Shown here in pieces: positions 32,177-43,023 of a stretch of 64,000 nt of DNA. The position numbers and the translations under genes were made by a program. This DNA is from Bog-366 sp963722555 (GTDB lineage: Bacteria > Acidobacteriota > Terriglobia > UBA7540), in assembly GCA_963722555.1 (NCBI GenBank), contig CAVRNQ010000001.1, positions 868,001 to 932,000 of the forward strand, read 5' to 3'. A model generated the notes under the pieces. It did not search any database and was not told the origin of the DNA. It saw only the letters and a program-made list of their open reading frames with translations. The first letter of the stretch is position 1. Every line of letters starts with the position of its first letter.

Positions 32177-32371
32177 TCAATTCTCGGTCATTGTGTCATG
32201 CGCCCCTTTGTTTTCATACACATAGTCGGGTCGATCTTCATTTTTAACATCTTTATGGGTCAGCGCCCCGTTCCGGACCTTGATCAGCGGGTTGGTGAGA
32301 CGCCACAATTGGCGCAGGCGGGAATCTTCCATTCTTTGCAGAAACATCGCGTTTTCGTCGTCCGGAGCCAT
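32177..32371 (-). repeat. KDVKNE-type dispersed repeat, coding-like
   Basis: The minus strand reads NPLIKVRNGALTHKDVKNED then RPDYVYENKG, alignable with 6737-6840 at both DNA (GATGTTAAAAATGAAG) and peptide level. The context, codon bias shift and lack of a ribosome-binding site argue against an ordinary gene. Flanking TCGATCGGGCTTTTGG words (32110-32180) also repeat in tandem. Confidence 0.5.
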
Positions 32372-32655
32372 CAGGGTGTTGCGATTCTAGGGTGATCAAC
32401 TGATCAGGATGCGCCTCAGGCCGAGCCCCGAAAGCGCGTTCTTTCCAAATTGACCATCGGGGCCGAGCCCTGTTCGGCCACAGGACATACCCCTGCAGGC
32501 TAGCACCATACCTGGTGATTGTCAATACAGTTATTGCCTGCGTCGCCTACGGGTAGGCAGTGTTTTCAAGGAAAGTGCCTACTTGTCCGACTTATTCCCC
32601 TCCTGGTTCAGGAGGGGGTCAGGGGGTGGTCAAGCCAGCCTAGCGTACCGGGTAG

Positions 32656-32726
32656 GGGCGCTTCGCGAAGCGCCCTCGCGGAAGCGCGCGGGATTGGTGA
32701 CAGGGGCGGTTCGCGAACCGCCCCTG
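32656..32726. repeat. Two perfect palindromes in tandem
   Basis: GGGCGCTTCGCGAAGCGCCC (20 bases, 32656-32675) and a 26-base palindrome centred between 32713 and 32714 (32701-32726, half-site CAGGGGCGGTTCG). Both share the centre TTCGCGAA and are followed by similar words (GCGCGCGGGATTG, GTGCGCGATTG), so they look like two units of one repeat. Confidence 0.75.
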
Positions 32727-32764
32727 CGAAAACGTGCGCGATTGTGGCCCGGGTGGGAGCCAGC

Positions 32765-32802
32765 GTAGCGCGGACCTCCGCGGTGTGAGGTCTGCGGCTT
32801 TT
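32765..32802. repeat. TAGCGC-word-GCGG hairpin just before the RHS remnant
   Basis: TAGCGCGGACCTC, loop, GAGGTCTGCGGCTTTT: another member of the hairpin family at 12947, 35391, 35508 and 52121, with a different stem word. Followed by a short T-run on the plus strand, so it could also act as a terminator. Confidence 0.5.
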
Positions 32803-32854
32803 CGCGCCGGCCTGGCAACAGCGGTGGTAGAATGCCCACCAATCGTCGCAGTGA

Positions 32855-34183
32855 TTCCCGCTTTCCGGAGGTGCCGATGCGGCGGGGAACTTGACGGGTG
32901 ACGGCACGTACACCTACCAGTGGGACGCGGAGGGGCGGCTGAAATCGGTGAACAACGGGGCGGCGCGGAGTTACATCTATAACGCCTTGGGGCGAGAGGT
33001 GGAATGGCATGGGGACGGCCGCGTCTCGGAGGATCTCACCGACTTGGCGGGCCACTACCTGGGGTCGGTTGACCCCTCGACCGGCGCCTGGACGGGTGAG
33101 AGAATCCCGGGGAGCAGTATATACTTAGCGTGGTATGTCAACGGCGGGACCACTTTTTTCCACTACAACGCCCTGGGCTCGTCGATGATGAACACCCACC
33201 AGGACGGCAACACGGTTTCGAACGACGTCCTCTTCTATCCTTGGGGACAAATGTGGGCCTCCCCCGTAAACGATTACTTCCAATTCTTCGGAAATATTGA
33301 GGGCTGGGATTGGGAGATCGGCGAAGGCGTCACCCCGAATCGCTATTACCCCAACTACCAGGGCCGCTGGCTCAGCCCCGACCCCCTCGCCGGCGACATC
33401 TCGAACCCCCAGTCCCTCAACCTCTACGCCTATGCGCTGAATAACCCCACGAGCCTCACCGACCCGCTAGGGCTTCAGGGTTGCCCAGGAGGATCCCACA
33501 GCATTGGGTCAGGACAGTGCGAATCAAATTACACAGGGGGCGAGGAGATGTGGTTTCCCTTGTCTTGGCTGTGGGATCCATTTTCGCTAATCGACATACC
33601 GGCCAAAGGGTTTTGGTTTTGGAATGGTGAATGGGGGCGGGAGGATATGGGGAACGGTTTTTCTGCCGCTGTGGCAGGGGGATGGCTAACGAAGGACGAC
33701 CTCGCAACCCTCCCGCTGCCAGACCTCACGAATATTCTGCGGGGACTCTCGCCCACGACGTGCAGTGGCGAGGCCACATTCTCGGCGGTAGGTCCAGACC
33801 AAGCCACGGACGCAGGAGCGCTCGCGGCCTTCGGTATCCCGGGGCATCAAACGGGAGGTGTGGCCGTCAACCCCGCGATCTTTGGACTGCCCCTGCCGGG
33901 CGGTAAAGGGAATATAGGTGTGCAGCGGCAGTTGGCCGGGATGTCCCCTTTCATTTCCATATACCCGAATGGACTGAACCTCTACGGCGGGCCGCACCCT
34001 CCCTACGCCATCTCGGACATTGGGGATAGGAACATCCGGAACAGTGCTAGTCCGCGCTTCGACCTCTACGGGTTTCCCTCGCAGAAATCCGCGCTACAGT
34101 TTGGGAGACAGATCGTCCCTACTATCATCCTGGTTTCGGGTGGGTTGCCGTGCCCGACAGGTTTCTCTGGGGGGCAGAAATGA
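32855..34183 (+). pseudogene. RHS-repeat protein C-terminal fragment with variable tip
   Basis: The frame is open from 32855 but has no ATG or GTG with a ribosome-binding site before the RHS sequence begins at DAAGNLTGDGTYTYQWDAEG, so the long YD-repeat body is missing. The remaining part contains the RHS core end (RYYPNYQGRWLSPDPLAGD, then SLNLYAYALNNPTSLTDPLG), after which comes a roughly 230-residue tip of no recognised family (Gly/Pro-rich, two Trp-rich stretches). In intact RHS proteins the region after DPLG is often a toxin. Here that is possible but unshown. The stop overlaps the next start (ATGA at 34180-34183). Confidence 0.8.
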
Positions 34184-34827
34184 AGCGTGGACTGGCTCTG
34201 TGGCTTATGCTCTGCGGCTTGTCGTCTTTGACCTTCGCCAAGAGCGCGGAAAGACCGCTTCCTACGGTGCTGAGTGCCGTTGACAGGGAAACGGTAGTAT
34301 CGCCTGACGGCAAGTGGCAGCTCACAGTTTGGGGTGAGAAGGACGAATCCCCATGGATAGTGCTTGAGTCGAGGGATGTGCAATCCAAGTATCGCGTACA
34401 AGTGTGGCCTATAGCCAGGAACGCACGCGTCTTGTGGGCACCCGACAGCCAAGCGTTTGCTTTCACAGATGCGAGGTTCGAGGATAGTGACTATCTGTTC
34501 GTGGACTACCTCAGAGGTTATCTCGGCTCAGAAGTCACTGACCTTAGTTCAATGATCGAGAGTCACTTTTCGCGGTTTGTGGGTAAACGATACGAGATCC
34601 TCAGATGGTACGTGAAGCCGCTTGCGTGGGTGCAGAAGGGGGTGCTCTTGGTTGGGGTCGACTGCGATACCGCGGAAAAGATAACCCCGCCCCCCAAACA
34701 ACAACCGGTCCAGAATTGGTTTCGTAGCTATCTGGTCGATGTGGAGCAGCGAAAGGTCATTGACGATCTGGACGAGCAGCAAACGAAAAGCCGCTATGGC
34801 ATCGACCTGCAGAAAGAGAAGTGGTGA
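34180..34827 (+). CDS. Exported protein coupled to the RHS remnant, function unknown
   Basis: 215 aa from the ATG at 34180, which overlaps the RHS stop (ATGA), indicating translational coupling. Signal peptide: MKRGLALWLMLCGLSSLTFA, then the mature part. The mature part begins with a beta-propeller-like stretch (SPDGKWQLTVWGEKDESPW and ARVLWAPDSQAFAFTD), similar to single WD40-like PD40 repeats, then a less regular C-terminal half. No catalytic motif. By position it might be an immunity or partner protein of the RHS tip, but an exported immunity protein would imply a periplasmic target. This is inference only. Confidence 0.7.
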   Translation: MKRGLALWLMLCGLSSLTFAKSAERPLPTVLSAVDRETVVSPDGKWQLTVWGEKDESPWIVLESRDVQSKYRVQVWPIARNARVLWAPDSQAFAFTDARFEDSDYLFVDYLRGYLGSEVTDLSSMIESHFSRFVGKRYEILRWYVKPLAWVQKGVLLVGVDCDTAEKITPPPKQQPVQNWFRSYLVDVEQRKVIDDLDEQQTKSRYGIDLQKEKW

Positions 34828-34857
34828 GTGGGTGGAGCATCTTACTGAATCTCCCGG

Positions 34858-35000
34858 GTGGCGCATACGTCCCGACGGTTCTTGTCGGGATGTATGCGAC
34901 CCAGGGACAATATAGTATTCGGGTGTATAAGCTAAAGCACTATTACGGCCTCAATCATCTGCATGATTTGACCACCCGCACGCACCGTCGCGCGCGCCGG
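34858..35000. repeat. Direct repeat unit 1 (about 140 bases)
   Basis: Starts with the hairpin GTGGCGCATACGTCCCGACG / GTCGGGATGTATGCGACC, continues CACTATTACGGCCTCAATCA and ends GTCGCGCGCGCCGG. The same series occurs at 35130-35266 in the same orientation with scattered differences. The hairpin alone also occurs at 6358-6404. Confidence 0.75.
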
Positions 35001-35129
35001 GTTCTTGATTTCTAGCCCTCTCCCTTGGGGAGAGGGTGGACCGCGGCCGGCGCTTTCACGAGCCGGCGCGGTACGGGTGAGGGGTCTCTTTCACCCAAAG
35101 AACCTCGTCGCGCGGGTGGCAGGTGGCGG

Positions 35130-35266
35130 GTGGCGCATCCGTCCCGCCGGTTTTTGTCGGGATGTATGCGACCCAGGGACGATAGAATGTTCGGGTGCTA
35201 AAGCACTAATACGGCCTCAATCATCTGCATTATTTGACCACCCGCACGTATCGTCGCGCGCGCCGG
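35130..35266. repeat. Direct repeat unit 2 (about 140 bases)
   Basis: Second copy of 34858-35000. Between the copies lies a REP-type segment (CCCTCTCCCTTGGGGAGAGGG at about 35016-35036). The stretch 34828-35743 shows no credible gene. Confidence 0.75.
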
Positions 35267-35390
35267 TTTGACTCCGAACTTTCGGCAGGCTAGCGAAATA
35301 GCCCCAAATCGGTCATTCTGAGCCCATTCGCTGCGCTCAGGGTGAACTTTGCGAAGGACGTCAGCAGTTCGCTCGGGTAAGTAGAAGCGG

Positions 35391-35675
35391 GTAGCGCGGA
35401 GTTGGTTTGTAACTCTGCGGCTCTTCGAGGGTTCCTGAGTATACAAGCCGCGGAGTTCAAGAACAACTCCGCGCTACCTGTTTTGGCCAGCCGATGAGAA
35501 TGCGAGGGGTAGCGCAGAGTTTTGCGCGCTAGCGCAAACTCTGCGGTTCGTCGTTCCGGTTCGCCCGAATCAGCATGCGCGCCGGACCATGCAAGGATAC
35601 GTATTTCATATCTGAGCGATTGTTATCAACAGTGCAAGCCGCAGAGTTTGAACAGCGCAAACTCTGCGCTACCTG
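35391..35675. repeat. Cluster of four TAGCGC-word-GCGG hairpins
   Basis: Units at 35391-35425 (GCGGAGTT / AACTCTGC), 35446-35478 (GCGGAGTT / AACTCCGC), 35508-35549 (GCAGAGTTTTG / CAAACTCTGC) and 35635-35675 (GCAGAGTTTG / CAAACTCTGC). They alternate in orientation, forming two head-to-head pairs. The second pair encloses GGACCATGCAAGGATACG, similar to GGACCATATTCGTGCATG at 13028 inside the pair at 12947/13081. Confidence 0.65.
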
Positions 35676-35743
35676 CTACCCGCTTTACCCCAATGCCTTC
35701 TGGCCAGACTCACAAGTGTTGGGCGGGAAGCCTGCGGCGAGGT

Positions 35744-38224
<2,481 letters not shown>

Positions 38225-38308
38225 CGGTCACCTCGCACGCGCCGGCTCAGGAAATGGCAGGTGCACGGCCCCGCGGCTCGGGGCCTTCCACGGCCGGCCT
38301 CACAAAAG

Positions 38309-39091
38309 CTAATTCCAACTGGCGTCCGGAGAATTCTTGTCGGGGTCTTCCGTGCTCTCGTCCACTATCTGTCCGTCAAAAAGCTGAATGGTTCGATCCG
38401 CAAACTGTGTGTAGCGAGGATCGTGTGTGACCATGCAGATGGTGGCCCCCTCCCGATGCAGATCACGAAGCAGATCCATGACTGCCTCGCTGTTCTTTGA
38501 GTCCAGGTTGCCGGTGGGTTCGTCCGCCAGCAGAATGGAGGGCTTCCCCGCCAGCGCCCGCGCCACCGCGACGCGCTGCTGCTGGCCGCCGGAAAGCTGC
38601 GAGGGGTAGTGCTTCATGCGGTGCGACATCCCCACCCGTTCGAGCGCCTCCTGCACCCGCTGCTTGCGCTCCGCGCCCGACATGCCACGATAGGTCAGGG
38701 GTAATTCCACATTCTCGTAAACCGTCAGGTCACCAATCAAGTTGAACGCCTGAAAGATGAATCCAATCTCCCGGTTGCGGATGCGCGTGCGCTCCGAGAC
38801 CGTCAGATCCTCGACGGCTGCGCCGTTCAGGGTGTACTTGCCCTCCGAAGGAGAATCCAGGAGGCCGAGAATGGAAAGCAAGGTCGACTTCCCGCAGCCC
38901 GAGGGGCCGGAGATGGAAACGAACTCGCCGCGGCTGATGTCGAGGTGAATTCCCGATAGCGCGTGCGTCTCCACTTCGTCGGTGAGGAAAACCTTCGTCG
39001 TGCCCTCCAGCCGAATCACGGTCTGGCTGGACACCGATTCCTCCTGAGCGGAGGTTTGTAAGAGTGTCTCTTGGTCAACAGTTGCGTGCAT
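38309..39091 (-). CDS. ABC transporter ATP-binding protein (LolD/MacB type)
   Basis: 260 aa from the ATG at 39091, which has AAAAAGGAG eight bases upstream. An earlier in-frame ATG lacks this. Walker A GPSGCGKST (62-70), Q-loop region FIFQAFNLIG (111-120), signature LSGGQQQR (166-173), Walker B ILLADEPTG (186-194), and the H-loop in MVTHDPRYTQFADR. A 25-residue Gln/Ser/Glu-rich N-terminal extension precedes the domain. Powers the adjacent MacB-like permease. Confidence 0.94.
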   Translation of the reverse strand: MHATVDQETLLQTSAQEESVSSQTVIRLEGTTKVFLTDEVETHALSGIHLDISRGEFVSISGPSGCGKSTLLSILGLLDSPSEGKYTLNGAAVEDLTVSERTRIRNREIGFIFQAFNLIGDLTVYENVELPLTYRGMSGAERKQRVQEALERVGMSHRMKHYPSQLSGGQQQRVAVARALAGKPSILLADEPTGNLDSKNSEAVMDLLRDLHREGATICMVTHDPRYTQFADRTIQLFDGQIVDESTEDPDKNSPDASWN

Positions 39092-39319
39092 GATCGTCTC
39101 CTTTTTATCTAAGCGGCCTCGGACTGCCTCTGGAGTGAAGCAAGCGCCAGTTCGCGGTGCCAGGAGGCCGGCCATCACTCCTCTGCCCCTTGATACGCAA
39201 ACCAGGGCCCATTTGTGCCAATTATTTATCTTGAGGATTCGACGACAGTTAAGGCAGGGTGAAACCTAGAGAGTCGAAACCCGACTGTCCGAAAATGGGA
39301 TTGAGCGTTTCGAAGTCGA

Positions 39320-40201
39320 TCAAACCTTGGTAAGCCAGATAGAAGGTCCGCGCATCCCAGCCGTGACGCGCGGCCGGGCTTGGCAACGCGGGCAGAAGTG
39401 GCTGCTGCGTCCTGCGATCACCAGGCGCCGGATCGCGCGACCGCACCGCCGGCAGGGCCGGCCGGTGCGTTGATAGACGCGCAGCTTCTTCAGGAATTCG
39501 CCGGGCCGACCCTCGGCGTCGAGGTAATCGCTGAAAGTCGTGCCGCCCAGTTGCACCGCGCGGTCCAGCACCTTGCGGACAGCGTGGTAGAGCCGGCGCG
39601 CCTTCCCAGGAGAGACGCGTCCCGGCTGCGCGAGGGGATGGAGGCGCGCTGCGAACAGGGCTTCATCGGCGTAGATGTTTCCCAGGCCGGCCAGGAGATT
39701 CTGATTCATCAGCCAGCTCTTGATCGCGCCGTGGCGCCCGCGCATCGCCGCCAGGAATTGCGCCTCGGTGATGCGCTGCGCATCCGGCCCGAGCGCTCCC
39801 AGGACGGCTTCCAACTCCTCGCGCGTGCAGGAGCGCAGCCTGCCGAAGCGCCGGACGTCACGGAAACGCAGTTCCTCGCGCCCGTCGTCCAGAGCGAGCA
39901 ACACATGCGTGTGCGACTCGTATGGCGCCGCGTGCGGAGCCACGGTGAACTGGCCCGTCATCCCCAGGCGCACCAGCAAAAAGCGCGGCGCGGAGCCGTC
40001 CGGCGCGGAGAGTTCGAGGGCCAGCGCCTTGCCCTGGCGCGCCACGTTCACCAGCGTTCGGCCCTCGAGGGTGGAAACGAATTCTTCTGGCGACCCCACG
40101 ATGACCGCGGGATGACGGATCTCGACCGCCGCGACCAGGCGCCCGAGCGCGCGCCTTTTGAGACCCTGCGCAACGGTTTCAACTTCGGGAAGTTCAGGCA
40201 T
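39320..40201 (-). CDS. mutM: Formamidopyrimidine-DNA glycosylase
   Basis: Base-excision repair enzyme removing 8-oxoguanine and Fapy lesions. Pro2 nucleophile and Glu3 in MPELPEVETV, Lys in the RQGKALALEL strand, helix-two-turn-helix with NQNLLAGLGNIYADEALF, and the C-terminal zinc finger CRRCGRAIRRLVIAGRSSH, then FCPRCQ. 293 aa, slightly longer than usual owing to a C-terminal extension of about 20 residues past the zinc finger. The gap to the ABC ATPase gene shows no gene. Confidence 0.96.
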   Translation of the reverse strand: MPELPEVETVAQGLKRRALGRLVAAVEIRHPAVIVGSPEEFVSTLEGRTLVNVARQGKALALELSAPDGSAPRFLLVRLGMTGQFTVAPHAAPYESHTHVLLALDDGREELRFRDVRRFGRLRSCTREELEAVLGALGPDAQRITEAQFLAAMRGRHGAIKSWLMNQNLLAGLGNIYADEALFAARLHPLAQPGRVSPGKARRLYHAVRKVLDRAVQLGGTTFSDYLDAEGRPGEFLKKLRVYQRTGRPCRRCGRAIRRLVIAGRSSHFCPRCQARPRVTAGMRGPSIWLTKV

Positions 40202-40298
40202 GACGAATCAGGAGCAGCCTCGCCGCCGCCCGCCAGGGGCAAGCTCGTCCCCCTGGCCTTAATGATGACTTTTCGAGTTTTCGCAGGAAGGAATCGGC

Positions 40299-40874
40299 TC
40301 AGCCGATCTGGACCAGTTCCGGTGTCCCCGTTTTGCCGATGCGGATGGATTTCTTGAAGTCCTCGATCATGCTCTCGTCCAGACGGACCTCGGTGGGCCG
40401 CTTCCCCAGCGTCATGTTATCAATCTTCTCCTGCAGCTTGAGGAAAGCATAAAAGAGGTTCTCGGGGCGGGGCGGGCAGCCCACCACATAGACATCCACG
40501 GGCACAATTTTGTCCACGCCCTGCAACACGGCATAGGTATTGAAGGGCCCCCCGACACTCGAGCACGCCCCCATGGAAATGCACCACTTCGGATCCGGCA
40601 TCTGCTCCCAAATGCGCTTCACCACGGGCGCCATTTTCAGCGTCACGGTTCCGGACACGATCATCAAGTCGGCTTGGCGGGGGCTGGGACGAAAGACCTC
40701 GGCGCCGAACCGCGCCATGTCGAAGCGCGAGGTCGTGGCGGCGATCATCTCAATCGCGCAGCACGCCAACCCGAAGGTCAACGGCCAGAGAGAGGACTTG
40801 CGCGCCCAGTTGAAAACATAGTCCACGGACGTGATGATGAAGTTTTTCTCGAAGCGGTTCTCGATGAATCCCAT
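40299..40874 (-). CDS. nuoB: NADH-quinone oxidoreductase subunit B
   Basis: Complex I subunit carrying the N2 iron-sulfur cluster next to the quinone site. Ligands: Cys38-Cys39 in FGLACCAIEM, Cys104 in MGACSSVGGPF and Cys133 in VVGCPPRPENL, all present. 191 aa. No other nuo gene lies next to it: mutM is downstream and TPR-membrane genes are upstream, so it is separated from the rest of the complex I genes or is an additional copy. Confidence 0.96.
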   Translation of the reverse strand: MGFIENRFEKNFIITSVDYVFNWARKSSLWPLTFGLACCAIEMIAATTSRFDMARFGAEVFRPSPRQADLMIVSGTVTLKMAPVVKRIWEQMPDPKWCISMGACSSVGGPFNTYAVLQGVDKIVPVDVYVVGCPPRPENLFYAFLKLQEKIDNMTLGKRPTEVRLDESMIEDFKKSIRIGKTGTPELVQIG

Positions 40875-41106
40875 GCCTCTGCCTCGTGTTTTGCCGGCGC
40901 TGCCTGATCGTCGCGAGGGTGGCCCTGCGGCACCGAGGTAATTATACCCCGACGCCCAGGCTGATTCGCAACAATTCCCACCGCCCGAAGGCCGCCAGCC
41001 ACGGTGAATTCGTCTGGGGATACTACGTTGCTTTCGTGGAGATACTACTGCCGACGTGAAGCATGAGGTTAGGTTGGTGACTGTTCATGACCCCTCACCC
41101 GGCCCA

Positions 41107-42888
41107 CTAACGAGGTGGTTTCAGGCTGCGCGCGCGTGCAGCGCCGGCGGCATCCCCGGCGGCTTCGAGCGCGCGTGCTTCCGCGTCGTAAGCCTGGAGA
41201 TAATCGGGGGCCACTTCGCGGGCAGCATGGAATTGTTCCGCAGCTTGCGCCGGCTTGCCCAGTTTCAACCAGCAGGTGCCGAGAAAGAACCGTGCCTCGA
41301 CGTCTTGCGGATTGATCTTCACAACGCGGGTGAAGTATTCCGCCGCCCGGGCGTAATTTCCCTGGGGAAAATAGACAACACCGAGGAGCCGGTAAGCCGG
41401 GCTGAGGGCAGGCGCCACCTGGACCGCCTTTTCGAAATAAGCCACGCCGTCCTGGGTGCGTCCCCTCGCCAGGGCGAGGCGGCCCAAACCGAGGTCGCAC
41501 TCATAAATCATCCCCGCCGTGGGCCGGAAGCTCGACTGATTCAGGCGCAGCGCGGCTTCATATTCCCGGGCGGCGCCATCGAAGTCGCTCTTTTGATATT
41601 CCAGGGTGATGCCGTGAAATAGGTGCGCCAGGGCTGAGTCCGGAGAAGCGGCCGCCGCGTGGTTCCAGAGCGCCGCGTCGTCACTCCAGTGGGGGACGCT
41701 GCGCACGTCCTGCACGGTCCACAGCGCCAGCACGAGGAGCAAGACAGGGACCATGATGCGGGCGGGATTGAGGCGCGGCATACGCTCCGGCAGCACCACG
41801 AGCGCCGCGAACGCGGCTGCCAGGCATGGTCCGAGGGAAGGAAGATAAGAGAAGCGATCCTCCACCGGAACGCCCGCCAGTTGCCGAACGTCCAGGCAGG
41901 GCAGAAGCGTTATGACCCACCACGCGAGGAGAAACCCCAACACCGGTTCGCGTTTCCGCAACACGAAGGCGGCAAGCAACGCTGCCAACGTCAACCAGGG
42001 CCAGGGTGAGCGCAGGCTGGCGGACCAATCAAAAGTGCGAGCCAGGCTCAAACTGACCGGCCAAAGGAGGAGCTTGGCGTGCTGACCCATAACTCCCACG
42101 GCCACGCCGAGCAGGCGCGGAGAAATCTTCCATGGTTGCGGGGCTGCGGAAAAGCGCCCCAGGGCTGTGATCCGCACGGCAACGTAGGCGGCGGTGGCGA
42201 GTGCATAAGGCAAACCCTTGCTCGCACGGCGGGACCACGACTCCTGCTTTCCGAGGAAAACCCAGTACGCGATGACCAGGAGCGGGAAACTAAGGGCCAT
42301 CTCCTTGAAGAAAAGCGCCGGGAAGAACACCAGCGCCGCCCACATGTGGCGCGCCACCGGGTGGGCTCCGTCATCCTCGGCCCGCAGAAAGAGGCCGAAG
42401 CTCACAATCATGAGGCAGGCCGAGCCTGCGTCCGACAGCGCGGAAATCCAAGCGACGGTTTCCACGTGTAAGGGATGCAAGGCCCAAAGCAGCGCGCCGG
42501 CAAAGGCGGCCAAATCGTGGCGCAGTAACTTCTGTCCCAGACGAAAGACCAGCCACACTGTGCCTGCACAAAGGCAGAGATGAAACAGGTGAAAAACCGC
42601 CGGGCGCGGACCAGCCACCCGATACAGGAGCCAGTACACCCAGAACTGGAGGGGACGATAGAAATGGCTCTGCTCCGCCGCGCCGCGAAAGGACCAGATC
42701 GACCCGAAGAAAAGCCGCTGCCAGTAACCCGGGTTGGTGATGTAAGGATTCTGGAGGATCAGCGGACCGTCATCGAAGACGAACGCTCCCGCCAAGGTTC
42801 CTTGAAAGACCACAACCGTGACCAGGAACAACACCCCACCCGCGAGGCGCGATTGTCTGGAGATTAGTTCATTCCAGCGCGTCAGCAA
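41107..42888 (-). CDS. TMTC-like membrane protein with C-terminal TPRs, paralogue 1
   Basis: 593 aa. N-terminal membrane half with about ten hydrophobic segments, beginning TVVVFQGTLAGAFVFDDGPL: an acidic FDD motif after the first helix as in GT-C type glycosyltransferases and TMTC (DUF1736) proteins. Next conserved block is HFYRPLQFWVYWLLYRVAGP and LLWALHPLHVETVAWISALSD. From about residue 400 come TPR units (DSALAHLFHGITLEYQKSDF and ARFFLGTCWLKLGKPAQAAE). TMTC relatives are O-mannosyltransferases in animals. The bacterial substrate is unknown. First of three tandem paralogues. Confidence 0.8.
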   Translation of the reverse strand: MLTRWNELISRQSRLAGGVLFLVTVVVFQGTLAGAFVFDDGPLILQNPYITNPGYWQRLFFGSIWSFRGAAEQSHFYRPLQFWVYWLLYRVAGPRPAVFHLFHLCLCAGTVWLVFRLGQKLLRHDLAAFAGALLWALHPLHVETVAWISALSDAGSACLMIVSFGLFLRAEDDGAHPVARHMWAALVFFPALFFKEMALSFPLLVIAYWVFLGKQESWSRRASKGLPYALATAAYVAVRITALGRFSAAPQPWKISPRLLGVAVGVMGQHAKLLLWPVSLSLARTFDWSASLRSPWPWLTLAALLAAFVLRKREPVLGFLLAWWVITLLPCLDVRQLAGVPVEDRFSYLPSLGPCLAAAFAALVVLPERMPRLNPARIMVPVLLLVLALWTVQDVRSVPHWSDDAALWNHAAAASPDSALAHLFHGITLEYQKSDFDGAAREYEAALRLNQSSFRPTAGMIYECDLGLGRLALARGRTQDGVAYFEKAVQVAPALSPAYRLLGVVYFPQGNYARAAEYFTRVVKINPQDVEARFFLGTCWLKLGKPAQAAEQFHAAREVAPDYLQAYDAEARALEAAGDAAGAARARSLKPPR

Positions 42889-43023
42889 GGCTTAAACCTC
42901 AACTTCCTCTCTCGGGCGGCCACCGGGGCGCCCCCGGAAGAGGGAAGAATCCACGGCAGGGAGGTTTGTCAGAAGCGCTCAACCAGCCCGAGAATAGTTG
43001 ACCGGCGCCTCACGATTATCGGC

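Noticed and set aside
39249..39446. Separate 65-codon gene downstream of mutM
   Set aside because: Mostly overlaps the 3' end of mutM in another frame and has no domain or start signal.
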